Assembly (NCBI GenBank): GCA_910584055.1
Contig: CAJTZS010000032.1
Location: 1-11,946 of the forward strand
DNA length: 11,946 bases
Direction: 5' to 3'
Origin: an uncultured Muribaculaceae bacterium
Lineage (GTDB): Bacteria; Bacteroidota; Bacteroidia; Bacteroidales; Muribaculaceae
The notes under the pieces are model-generated. The model did no database searches. It was not told the DNA's origin and saw only the letters and a list, made by a program, of their open reading frames with translations. Within the stretch, counting starts at the first letter, position 1. Every line of letters begins with the position of its first letter. Shown here in pieces: positions 1 through 6,280 of this stretch. The translations under genes and the position numbers were made by a program.

Positions 1-21
1 CAAAGTTCACAATCAAAATCG

Positions 22-855
22 CTACTTAAAAGTCGGCTTATTTCGGATGGATACACCGAAACCGTTTATGCCGAAGCCGTCGTCAAGGTTGGCCCCTGAT
101 ACGTATTCACGCGGTCTGCCGGCGTTCGGGCCTTCGGGGGTGTAGGTATCCTTGTCAAAACGCAAACCTGTAACTGACGCATATATGTCGGCATTCGTGC
201 GTGCAATCCACTCGTTCTCGCCAAGAGTGAGGTCGGCTTCATTCAAACGTATGTCAATGTTGCCGACACCCACAAGGAATTTAAGTGACGCACCGATCCT
301 CAGTCCCGGCATCTGCTTGATGTCATGGGAATGGTTCAAGGCAACGGTGGCATATGCGTTGGCGTTTGCGAACATATCCTTGATGTCGTAGGTAGTGTTG
401 GTGATACCCTCTTTGGCAAGAGAGAAGAATGCCTTCGGCAGTGATGCCTCAAGGTTTGCGGAGGCGGAGATGGAAATAGTGTTGAACCCTCCGAATGCCT
501 TGAATCCTACCGAAAGAATGTTGATTTTATTGTTCGTGCCGATCTTGTTGCGGTTGCCGAATTTGCCCATCGCCTCTGCGGCGGATATGCTTGGATTGGT
601 GAAAAGCATGGTCTTGGCGCCATCGGGAGATTTGTAGAAAATATCTGAGAGGTGAAGGTTTCCACGGATTGCCGTGTTAAAATTGCCTATCGCCGGCATC
701 GATACGAACCCGCGGCTATTGCCGAAAACAGGGTTCATTTCGTAGCGGTAGGTATAGTTGTCGAGAAAATACCCGGAATATGTGTGTTGCGCATCGGCAG
801 AGATGCAGCCTGCAACCACCGAAGCTATAATAAGTAATTTCTTTAAAGATTTCAT
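22..855 (-). CDS. DUF5723-like secreted/outer-membrane protein, apparently short
   Basis: This 277-residue protein begins with a basic n-region (MKSLKK), a short hydrophobic stretch and a likely signal peptidase I site ending ADAQ near residue 23. A VAGC sequence at residues 14-17 resembles a lipobox, but the later AQ site fits better. The mature start (HTYSGYFLDNYTYRYEMNP, then FVSMPAIGN and LHLSDIFY) matches my recollection of the Bacteroidetes DUF5723 family, envelope proteins of unknown function predicted to form outer-membrane beta structure. Members I recall are about 400-500 residues. Here the chain stops just after a glycine-rich GFGINGFGV segment, where the family would go on into further beta strands, so C-terminal truncation is likely. 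It lies 30 bp downstream of the lipoprotein gene on the same strand and is probably cotranscribed. Family assignment is from motif memory; function is unknown. Confidence 0.72.
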   Translation of the reverse strand: MKSLKKLLIIASVVAGCISADAQHTYSGYFLDNYTYRYEMNPVFGNSRGFVSMPAIGNFNTAIRGNLHLSDIFYKSPDGAKTMLFTNPSISAAEAMGKFGNRNKIGTNNKINILSVGFKAFGGFNTISISASANLEASLPKAFFSLAKEGITNTTYDIKDMFANANAYATVALNHSHDIKQMPGLRIGASLKFLVGVGNIDIRLNEADLTLGENEWIARTNADIYASVTGLRFDKDTYTPEGPNAGRPREYVSGANLDDGFGINGFGVSIRNKPTFK

Positions 856-885
856 TTTGTTGTATTTTGTTGATGGTTGTAGGTG

Positions 886-2649
886 TTAGAACTCGGTAGT
901 GTAGGAGCCGGATACGCGGGCGCGGAGGTTTTCAAGACGGATTGTCTGACCGGGCGCGAGGGCATCATCGGAGCCGGGATGGACGGTGACCTCGAATGTT
1001 ATGCCGTCGAGATGTTCGATAGTCCCCTCCATTTTGATGATGATATGCTCGCCCTTGGCGTTCGCGGAGATATGCCCCGTGGCCTTGACTCCAGGTATTC
1101 GGTTGCCGCCCACTGCCAACGGGAATGCCACGAGCGATGCTTCAAGGGGGATTGTGCTGGTGACATCGGCCTCAATTTCAAGGGTGGTGATTTTTATCTT
1201 GTCGATATCTTCGTCGTTCCAGCCGTCCTTGGAGTCGGAATAGATGATAGTCGAGCCTGTTTTGAGGGCTATGGGAGCGATGAAATCGTATGTCCCCGAG
1301 ATTCCGTCGATAGGTTTGCCAAGTTCGAAGCGGACAACTTTCTGGAGAGGAAGTTCCGGATTAAGGAGATTGATTTCGATCTGCTCCGGTAAACCGTCGC
1401 CACTGAGGATGTCTGACAGCCCGGTGAAGGGTATATGCTGCAGGCGAGATGCATACTGGCTCAGGGGATTGGAGGGATTTTCTGGAGAGAGAACGAAATT
1501 ATAGGGACCGGGGTTGAGGGCTTCCGTGGCAATAAGTTTGCCGCCATCGGGAGAATAGGGGATTTTCCCGCTTTCACGCACGGAAACGAGTTCGAGCCCT
1601 GTCTGATAGAAGAGGTTATAATCTGCAACCGGGTTGTTGAGGTTGAGGTATATCTGAGGATTGGCGAGTTTGAGGTCTGTGCCTTCCTGATTGAGAAAAT
1701 CAGGGATATCGTTGAGGGTGACCGGTGCTATGTCCAGGCCGTTTCCGGTTAGATGATATTCCACTTTGCCGGTGAAGTGTGTTGCCTCAAACGGGTCAAT
1801 TGCCGTCTTTACGCTGAAGTTGACCCTGGCCACAGGCTGGAACTCTTGTCCTGCCTGCGGAATGTTTACAGTGGTTTTAAGAATGCCCGAAATAAGTTTC
1901 ACTTCTCCCGAATAGTCGAAAGAGCCATTGATTATAGGTGTGGGATTTTTTGTGAAATCGAGTGCCACGGCCGTGAGGGATATTCTTGCGGTTTTGTCAG
2001 GACATGGGAGATCCCTGATGGTGAGAATCCCGGATTCGGCATCATATGAATAGTTGGACGGCAGAGAGCTGAACTGCAGCCCCTTCAATATTTCAAGGTC
2101 AAGCTTCTCGAAATAGATGTCGATATAAGAGGGAAGGTCTGTCTCATGAAAAGTCACATTGAATGTCATAGGCTTGGATTCAAGCATATGAATCTCACGG
2201 ACGGCATCGTCTATACCGTTTGCGACTATGCTTATTGTCTGTGGATCGAAATCCTTGAGGTCATAATAAAATTCTAACGAAGAGGCGGATTTCGCACGGG
2301 TGCCTATATCGGGGATTTGTAGTTCGAACGTGGCGTTTGTCTCCGGCACAGAAAGTGAGTATGGAGAGAATGCAGGGATATCGATTGACTGGGAGTTGAT
2401 GTCGCCGTGTTGGGTCACGGCATAAAACTCTTGTCCATTGACGGTGACGGTCTGGATTTTACTGCCTTCCTCAATATCGAATATATCGTTGAGGGTTATG
2501 GCGTCCATTTTGACCGGGAGGGTGAGGTTGTTTACTTTAATTTCCGAGGTTGTGTCGATATTCGATAGGTCATAATCGTTGTCTACACACCCCGTCAGAA
2601 TCACGGCAAGCCCAGTAAGGGATCCGAAACTGATTAAAAGGGATTTCAT
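886..2649 (-). CDS. Large hypothetical lipoprotein, possibly surface-exposed
   Basis: This 587-residue protein carries a clear signal peptidase II signal: a hydrophobic segment at residues 3-19 and lipobox LTGC with the acylated cysteine at position 21. The residues after it, CVDNDYDLSNIDTT, are acidic and resemble the lipoprotein export signal that in Bacteroidetes favours display on the cell surface; surface location is inference. The rest is rich in alternating beta-prone stretches with many Pro, Asn and Asp residues, as in extended beta-sandwich proteins. I see no catalytic motif and no named domain. I recall similar YDLS-IDTT proteins as unnamed Bacteroidales hypotheticals. It is the first gene of a two-gene unit with the DUF5723-like protein, suggesting a shared envelope role. 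The start is supported by the signal peptide and by a promoter about 60 nt upstream. Lipoprotein call is strong; function is unknown. Confidence 0.85.
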   Translation of the reverse strand: MKSLLISFGSLTGLAVILTGCVDNDYDLSNIDTTSEIKVNNLTLPVKMDAITLNDIFDIEEGSKIQTVTVNGQEFYAVTQHGDINSQSIDIPAFSPYSLSVPETNATFELQIPDIGTRAKSASSLEFYYDLKDFDPQTISIVANGIDDAVREIHMLESKPMTFNVTFHETDLPSYIDIYFEKLDLEILKGLQFSSLPSNYSYDAESGILTIRDLPCPDKTARISLTAVALDFTKNPTPIINGSFDYSGEVKLISGILKTTVNIPQAGQEFQPVARVNFSVKTAIDPFEATHFTGKVEYHLTGNGLDIAPVTLNDIPDFLNQEGTDLKLANPQIYLNLNNPVADYNLFYQTGLELVSVRESGKIPYSPDGGKLIATEALNPGPYNFVLSPENPSNPLSQYASRLQHIPFTGLSDILSGDGLPEQIEINLLNPELPLQKVVRFELGKPIDGISGTYDFIAPIALKTGSTIIYSDSKDGWNDEDIDKIKITTLEIEADVTSTIPLEASLVAFPLAVGGNRIPGVKATGHISANAKGEHIIIKMEGTIEHLDGITFEVTVHPGSDDALAPGQTIRLENLRARVSGSYTTEF

Positions 2650-2716
2650 AATGTCAAAAAAATCTATGGTTAGAATGCAAATTGTGAAAAATGTGAAAAA
2701 TTTACCAATTTTAGCG

Positions 2717-2747
2717 CAAATTTAACAAAAATTAATGATGCGTGCAA
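2717..2747 (-). promoter_or_regulatory. Bacteroidetes-type promoter of the lipoprotein unit
   Basis: On the minus strand a -33 TTG (2747-2745) is followed after exactly 20 bp by TAAATTTG (2724-2717), a full match to the TAnnTTTG -7 box of Bacteroidetes housekeeping promoters. Transcription would start near 2710, leaving an AT-rich leader of about 60 nt before the ATG at 2649. Spacing and sequence both fit; activity is inferred. Confidence 0.7.
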
Positions 2748-2772
2748 GTCTCAGGGATATATCGGTAATGGT

Positions 2773-2816
2773 AAACACCCCGGATAAGTAGGCTTGCCTA
2801 CTTATCCGGGGTGTTT
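2773..2816. terminator. Perfect 21-bp inverted repeat, probable bidirectional terminator
   Basis: Arms at 2773-2793 and 2796-2816 are perfectly complementary over 21 bp, separated by only two bases. The arms have a GC core (CACCCCGG / CCGGGGTG), and the outer ends read AAA and TTT, giving a short T run on either strand. The repeat lies about 160 bp after the galE stop and just upstream of the lipoprotein promoter, so it would insulate the two transcription units. The near-absence of a loop and the exceptional perfection also allow a protein-binding or replication/recombination site. Confidence 0.6.
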
Positions 2817-2839
2817 AGGGGTGGTTATCCATGTCGTGT

Positions 2840-2876
2840 CCCCGCACAGATTCCACTGCGTTCCATCTGTACGGGG
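2840..2876. repeat. Imperfect inverted repeat in the galE 3' region
   Basis: CCCCGCACAGAT (2840-2851) pairs with ATCTGTACGGGG (2865-2876) with one mismatch across a 13-base loop. It lies between the galE stop and the 21-bp inverted repeat. It could form an RNA hairpin in the galE message; no T run follows on either strand, so a simple terminator is unlikely. Confidence 0.4.
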
Positions 2877-2899
2877 TTAATACGCCCTTAAGTTGCTCC

Positions 2900-2965
2900 G
2901 CGACAGGAACCTGGCAGTCAGATACGTTGCTATGCGACAGGAAGTTGGCAGTCGGACGTATCGTT
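2900..2965. repeat. Imperfect direct repeat downstream of galE
   Basis: Two related copies lie at 2900-2928 and 2934-2965, offset by 34 bp. Both begin GCGACAGGAA, share TGGCAGTC, and end in ACGTT or CGTATCGTT with small differences. The remaining bases between the galE stop (2978) and the 2840-2876 hairpin hold nothing else I recognise. Confidence 0.45.
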
Positions 2966-2977
2966 CCGTTACATGCC

Positions 2978-4003
2978 TTATTTTTCGGTGACGTGGCATT
3001 GCCATGCCCAGGCGTTCTTCATTGTTTCGTCGATGGGGACTACGGCTGTCCATCCGAGAACCTCGTTGGCTTTCTTGGGGTCTGCCCAGATTTTCTCGAT
3101 GTCGCCGGCGCGGCGGTCGCCGATCTTGTGGGGAACTTTCACACCGGTTGCCCTCTCGAAAGATGCGATAAGTTCAAGCACTGAAAGACCACGTCCTGTT
3201 CCGAGGTTGAAAATCTCCACGGGATCGGTGTCTTCTTTGTCGAGGATGCGTTTTATGGCAATCACGTGAGCCTTGGCGAGGTCAACAACATCGATGTAGT
3301 CGCGGATGCACGAGCCGTCGGGAGTGTTGTAGTCGTTGCCGAATACTGTAAGCTCTTTGCGGATTCCGGCGGCAGCCTGCGTGAGGTATGGAACAAGGTT
3401 CTGCGGCACACCCAATGGAAGCTCACCGATTTTTGCGGTGGGATGCGCACCGATCGGATTGAAATAGCGGAGAAGGATACTCTTTATCGGAGCGCCGCTC
3501 TTGATATAATCCTTGATTATCTCCTCGGAAATCTGTTTGGTGTTTCCGTAGGGAGAAGTGGCTGGTTTGATGGGTGCGGTTTCATCTATTGGATTAACAT
3601 CCGGTTCACCATAAACCGTGCAAGAGCTGGAGAATACGATGCCTTTTGTCCCGAATTCCGGCATGAGCTGGAGCAGGTTCATCAGGGTGTTGAGGTTGTT
3701 GCGGTAATACAGCAACGGTTTCTGCACTGATTCGCCCACCGCCTTGGATGCGGCGAAGTTGATGATTCCGTTGATTCCGGGATTCTCTTCGAAGCATTTA
3801 CGGAGAGTGTTCATGTCGGTGCAGTCTCCCTCGAAAAATACGGGGCGTTTGCCTGTTATTGCTTCTATTCCGTCGAGCACACCGATATTTGAATTCGACA
3901 GGTTGTCGATTATCACAACCTCGTAACCGGCATTCTGTAGCTCAACGACGGTGTGGCTGCCGATATATCCGGTTCCTCCGGTAACTAAAATTTTTTGTGC
4001 CAT
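2978..4003 (-). CDS. galE: UDP-glucose 4-epimerase
   Basis: This 341-residue protein is a full-length short-chain dehydrogenase-type epimerase that interconverts UDP-glucose and UDP-galactose in the cytoplasm using tightly bound NAD. The N-terminal Rossmann motif GGTGYIGSH is at residues 9-17, NLSNS is at 34-38, and the catalytic region has SSSCTVYG (S127 aligning with the E. coli catalytic Ser124) and YGNTK with Y152 and K156 as the Tyr/Lys pair. The ILLRYFNPIGAHP segment and the GTGRGLSVLELI stretch near the C-terminus are typical of GalE. It is the last gene of the holB-nucleotidyltransferase-galE series, 63 bp after the nucleotidyltransferase, with decamer repeats in that gap. Context suggests supply of UDP-galactose for surface glycans. 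The start is set by the MAQKILVTGG N-terminus. Confidence 0.96.
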   Translation of the reverse strand: MAQKILVTGGTGYIGSHTVVELQNAGYEVVIIDNLSNSNIGVLDGIEAITGKRPVFFEGDCTDMNTLRKCFEENPGINGIINFAASKAVGESVQKPLLYYRNNLNTLMNLLQLMPEFGTKGIVFSSSCTVYGEPDVNPIDETAPIKPATSPYGNTKQISEEIIKDYIKSGAPIKSILLRYFNPIGAHPTAKIGELPLGVPQNLVPYLTQAAAGIRKELTVFGNDYNTPDGSCIRDYIDVVDLAKAHVIAIKRILDKEDTDPVEIFNLGTGRGLSVLELIASFERATGVKVPHKIGDRRAGDIEKIWADPKKANEVLGWTAVVPIDETMKNAWAWQCHVTEK

Positions 4004-4014
4004 TTTTGTGCTTT

Positions 4015-4062
4015 TATGGGGCTATACTTTTATAGGGCTATATAGGGCTATATAGGTATAGG
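4015..4062. repeat. Decamer repeats (TATAGGGCTA) upstream of galE
   Basis: Two perfect tandem copies of TATAGGGCTA lie at 4031-4050, followed by partial TATAGG units to 4062 and preceded by a one-mismatch copy, TATGGGGCTA, at 4015-4024. They fill most of the 63-bp gap between the nucleotidyltransferase stop and the galE start and would be in the galE leader. The same decamer recurs upstream of the nucleotidyltransferase. Confidence 0.75.
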
Positions 4063-4066
4063 TTAT

Positions 4067-4969
4067 TTATTTGAAGAGGGGAGTGGGGTATGTGCCGTTC
4101 TCTACCAATTTAGCGAACTGGGCTACGGTTGCCGGACGGTCTGCGGCATATGTCACGCCAAACCATTTAGAGGGGGTGCCTATAACCTTGAGGTCGATTG
4201 TTCCGTTGTTGATGAGGTCGTTTACCACTGTCGGGATATAGAACTCGGCTTTAAGCTCGTTCTGGTTCTCGTTGAGGAATTTCACGAACGCCTTTTCAGA
4301 GTAATCGAAATAATCGGGAGTGAAGCCCCACATGTTCATTGACACGTTGGCATCTTCAGGGAAGGCAACCTCCTCGCCGTTCACAACCTGGATGAGTTTG
4401 CCGTCCTTGCGTTCGATTCCGTGGCATTCCTGCACGCCTGTAAGGTTACCGTTTTCGTCAACCTCGCATAGACCGCGGCTCACACCTCCGTTTTCGCTGA
4501 GGGTGTTCTCGATGTTGAATCCGATCATGCAGTAGCAGTTCTTCTTGCCTTCAACAGAGCGGAGGAAATCACCGAGGAGCTGGAAGCTCTCTGCTCCATA
4601 ATAGTCATCAGCATTGATTACGCCGAAGGGTTCATTGATGGCATCCTTGCCCATCAGGACAGCGTGATTGGTTCCCCATGGTTTTGTGCGTTCGGGGTTG
4701 AGGGTGAAGCCTTCGGGAAGTTTGTCGGTAGACTGGAACACCACTTCTACAGGCACGTGACCTTCATATTTTGAAATGATTTTTTCGCGGAATTCCTGTT
4801 CGAAATCTTTGCGGATTACGAATACAATCTTGCCGAAACCGGCGCGGAGAGCATCGTAAACGGAATAGTCCATGATCGTTTCGCCTGAAGGGCCGAGTCC
4901 GTCAAGTTGTTTGAGGCCGCCGTAACGGCTGCCCATACCTGCTGCGAGAATAAAAAGTGTAGGTTTCAT
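4067..4969 (-). CDS. Sugar-phosphate-type nucleotidyltransferase
   Basis: This 300-residue protein belongs to the NTP_transferase (GT-A fold) superfamily that joins a nucleotide to a sugar phosphate. The N-terminal signature LAAGMGSRYGGLKQ covers residues 8-21, with the basic residues expected for triphosphate and magnesium contact. PWGTNHAVL at 98-106 corresponds to the nucleotide-recognition GT-HAV motif. INADDYYG at 118-125 gives the metal-binding Asp (D121/D122). C-terminal parts include MWGFTPDYF and KWFGVTYAADRP. There is no left-handed beta-helix acyltransferase domain, so it is not GlmU-like. Substrate cannot be read from the sequence; the neighbouring galE suggests a UDP- or dTDP-hexose. 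It lies 90 bp after holB and 63 bp before galE, all on the minus strand. The start is set by the signature lying eight residues in. Confidence 0.88.
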   Translation of the reverse strand: MKPTLFILAAGMGSRYGGLKQLDGLGPSGETIMDYSVYDALRAGFGKIVFVIRKDFEQEFREKIISKYEGHVPVEVVFQSTDKLPEGFTLNPERTKPWGTNHAVLMGKDAINEPFGVINADDYYGAESFQLLGDFLRSVEGKKNCYCMIGFNIENTLSENGGVSRGLCEVDENGNLTGVQECHGIERKDGKLIQVVNGEEVAFPEDANVSMNMWGFTPDYFDYSEKAFVKFLNENQNELKAEFYIPTVVNDLINNGTIDLKVIGTPSKWFGVTYAADRPATVAQFAKLVENGTYPTPLFK

Positions 4970-5002
4970 TTTATTTAATGTTTTATATAGGGTTTTGTTT
5001 TT

Positions 5003-5052
5003 AATAGGGCTATATAGGGTGATATAGGGCTATATGGGGCTTAATGGGGATA
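5003..5052. repeat. Five in-register degenerate decamers between holB and nucleotidyltransferase
   Basis: Five contiguous ten-base units run AATAGGGCTA, TATAGGGTGA, TATAGGGCTA, TATGGGGCTT and AATGGGGATA. An isolated TATAGGG lies at 4986-4992. Orientation matches the set at 4015-4062. The array fills most of the 90-bp gap after the holB stop and would be in the transcript leader of the nucleotidyltransferase. Confidence 0.72.
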
Positions 5053-5059
5053 GGGGTAG

Positions 5060-6193
5060 TCACGGCGCTTTTTTGTGGAGGAGGGGGATGATGTAGAGGA
5101 AGAGGGAGAAGAGGATGAGTTTGGAGTTGCCGTTGCGTTCGATGTGGGTGGAGGCTTCCTCTATGCGGCTCACAATCTCTTCAACATTGCCGTGGTGGAT
5201 GAAAGGGGAGAAACGTTGTGAAAACGCCTCTTCTTCACGGGTCATCGAGGATAGGGAGGGGACACGGATGTTGTAGATGAAATTTTCACGTGCCATCTGT
5301 GTCATATAGCTCAGGAAACGGCGCAGCTTTTCGCGTCCCATGCCCGAGGCTGAATCTCCGATTTCGCGAAGCTTGGCTGGTTTCTTGGCATAGGCGGCAC
5401 GCATTATGTCCTGAAACAATATGCCGAATTCTTCCCTTTCTCCTGAATGCGAAGCAAGTTCGTCAGCTTTCGATATCCTCCCTTCCGACAGCCGCGCAAC
5501 CGTTTCTGCAGTTTGCCTGTCGAGTTTGTATCGGTCTGTCGCATATTGGGAAATCAGGGATTGGTCTACGGGTTGCATGTTGAATCTGCGTGTTCGTGAG
5601 GAGATGGTGGGGAGCACTTCCGATTCATTGTTTGAAACCAGTACGAAAACCGTGCCTTCTGTCGGTTCCTCAATGACTTTGAGGAGCTTGTTTGCGGCAG
5701 CCGGCTGCAACTTTTCAGGCAGCCATATCACAAAGAATTTGTATTTCGAGGTGAATGATGAGTATGCATCGGCGCGGACAATATTGTCGGCATCGTTTAC
5801 ATATATTAAAGGCTGCGAGTTGCCGGAGTCTATAATCTCCTGCCATTTTTCCTGTGGCATCCATGGATATTCCGAGAGCATCCGTTTCCAGGAGTCTATC
5901 CTGTCTTCGGAGGATTCAATTTTCTGCGCCTTGTTTTTTACGATCGGATATATGAAATGTACATCGGGATGATTGAAGGAGAGATGCTGCCGGCACGAAG
6001 GGCATTGTCCGCAAGGTTCTCCGTCGCGGGGGGAACTACAGTGGGCATACTGCATGAATGCCCTGGCGATGCTCATTTTCCCTATGCCCGATACGCCGCA
6101 AAGCATGATGGCATGTGGCATATTATTGCTGTCAACAAGGTTGCGCAGGCTTGACTTTATGTTAGAGTGTCCGGGTATGTCAGAGAAATTCAT
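5060..6193 (-). CDS. holB: DNA polymerase III delta' subunit (clamp loader)
   Basis: This AAA+ protein of 377 residues (from the chosen start) acts in the clamp-loader complex that places the sliding clamp on primed DNA. Visible features are a Walker A-like GVSGIGKM at residues 33-40, in which the usual Ser/Thr after Lys is Met; a zinc-binding knuckle C52-X8-C61-X2-C64-X2-C67; the segment KLLKVIEEPTEGTVFVLV; and an SRC-like SSRTRR after NNESEVLPT. These are typical of the DnaX/delta' family, and the altered Walker A fits a subunit that need not hydrolyse ATP. An in-frame ATG at 6238 would add 15 residues, but MNFSDIPGH is the normal family N-terminus and the -7 box at 6249-6256 would leave almost no leader before 6238. 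I therefore choose 6193. It heads the series leading to galE. Confidence 0.92.
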   Translation of the reverse strand: MNFSDIPGHSNIKSSLRNLVDSNNMPHAIMLCGVSGIGKMSIARAFMQYAHCSSPRDGEPCGQCPSCRQHLSFNHPDVHFIYPIVKNKAQKIESSEDRIDSWKRMLSEYPWMPQEKWQEIIDSGNSQPLIYVNDADNIVRADAYSSFTSKYKFFVIWLPEKLQPAAANKLLKVIEEPTEGTVFVLVSNNESEVLPTISSRTRRFNMQPVDQSLISQYATDRYKLDRQTAETVARLSEGRISKADELASHSGEREEFGILFQDIMRAAYAKKPAKLREIGDSASGMGREKLRRFLSYMTQMARENFIYNIRVPSLSSMTREEEAFSQRFSPFIHHGNVEEIVSRIEEASTHIERNGNSKLILFSLFLYIIPLLHKKAP

Positions 6194-6211
6194 GCTGTAA
6201 TAGTTACCATT

Positions 6212-6229
6212 GTTCCACAAATGCGGAAC
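6212..6229 (-). other. Hairpin in the holB leader
   Basis: On the minus strand GTTCCGC and GTGGAAC flank an ATTT loop, giving seven base pairs including one G-T wobble. The hairpin ends about 18 nt before the chosen holB ATG, within the predicted leader. It is small and its role is unknown. Confidence 0.35.
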
Positions 6230-6242
6230 CCCTCTCAATTAG

Positions 6243-6276
6243 TTGCTACAAAGTTATAAAAAAATCATTACATTTG
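6243..6276. promoter_or_regulatory. Overlapping divergent promoters for holB and addB
   Basis: On the plus strand TACATTTG (6269-6276) is a full TAnnTTTG -7 box, with a weak -33 TTG at 6243-6245 at a slightly long 23-bp spacing. On the minus strand TAACTTTG (6256-6249) is another full match, but I see no clean TTG 20 bp upstream. The boxes are 12 bp apart, so the two polymerases would compete. The plus-strand start site would fall at or next to the addB ATG at 6281. Confidence 0.55.
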
Positions 6277-6280
6277 CATC

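Noticed and set aside
2831..3184. 117-residue plus-strand open frame across the galE end
   Set aside because: Most of it is antisense to galE and the rest covers the repeats at 2840-2965; no motif or promoter supports it.
5421..5972. 183-residue plus-strand open frame over holB
   Set aside because: It is antisense to holB, which has clear clamp-loader motifs; its translation is Ser-rich without any recognisable domain.
6194..6238. Upstream ATG for holB adding 15 residues
   Set aside because: The family N-terminus begins at MNFSDIPGH; the extra codons cover the leader hairpin and sit almost on the predicted start site.
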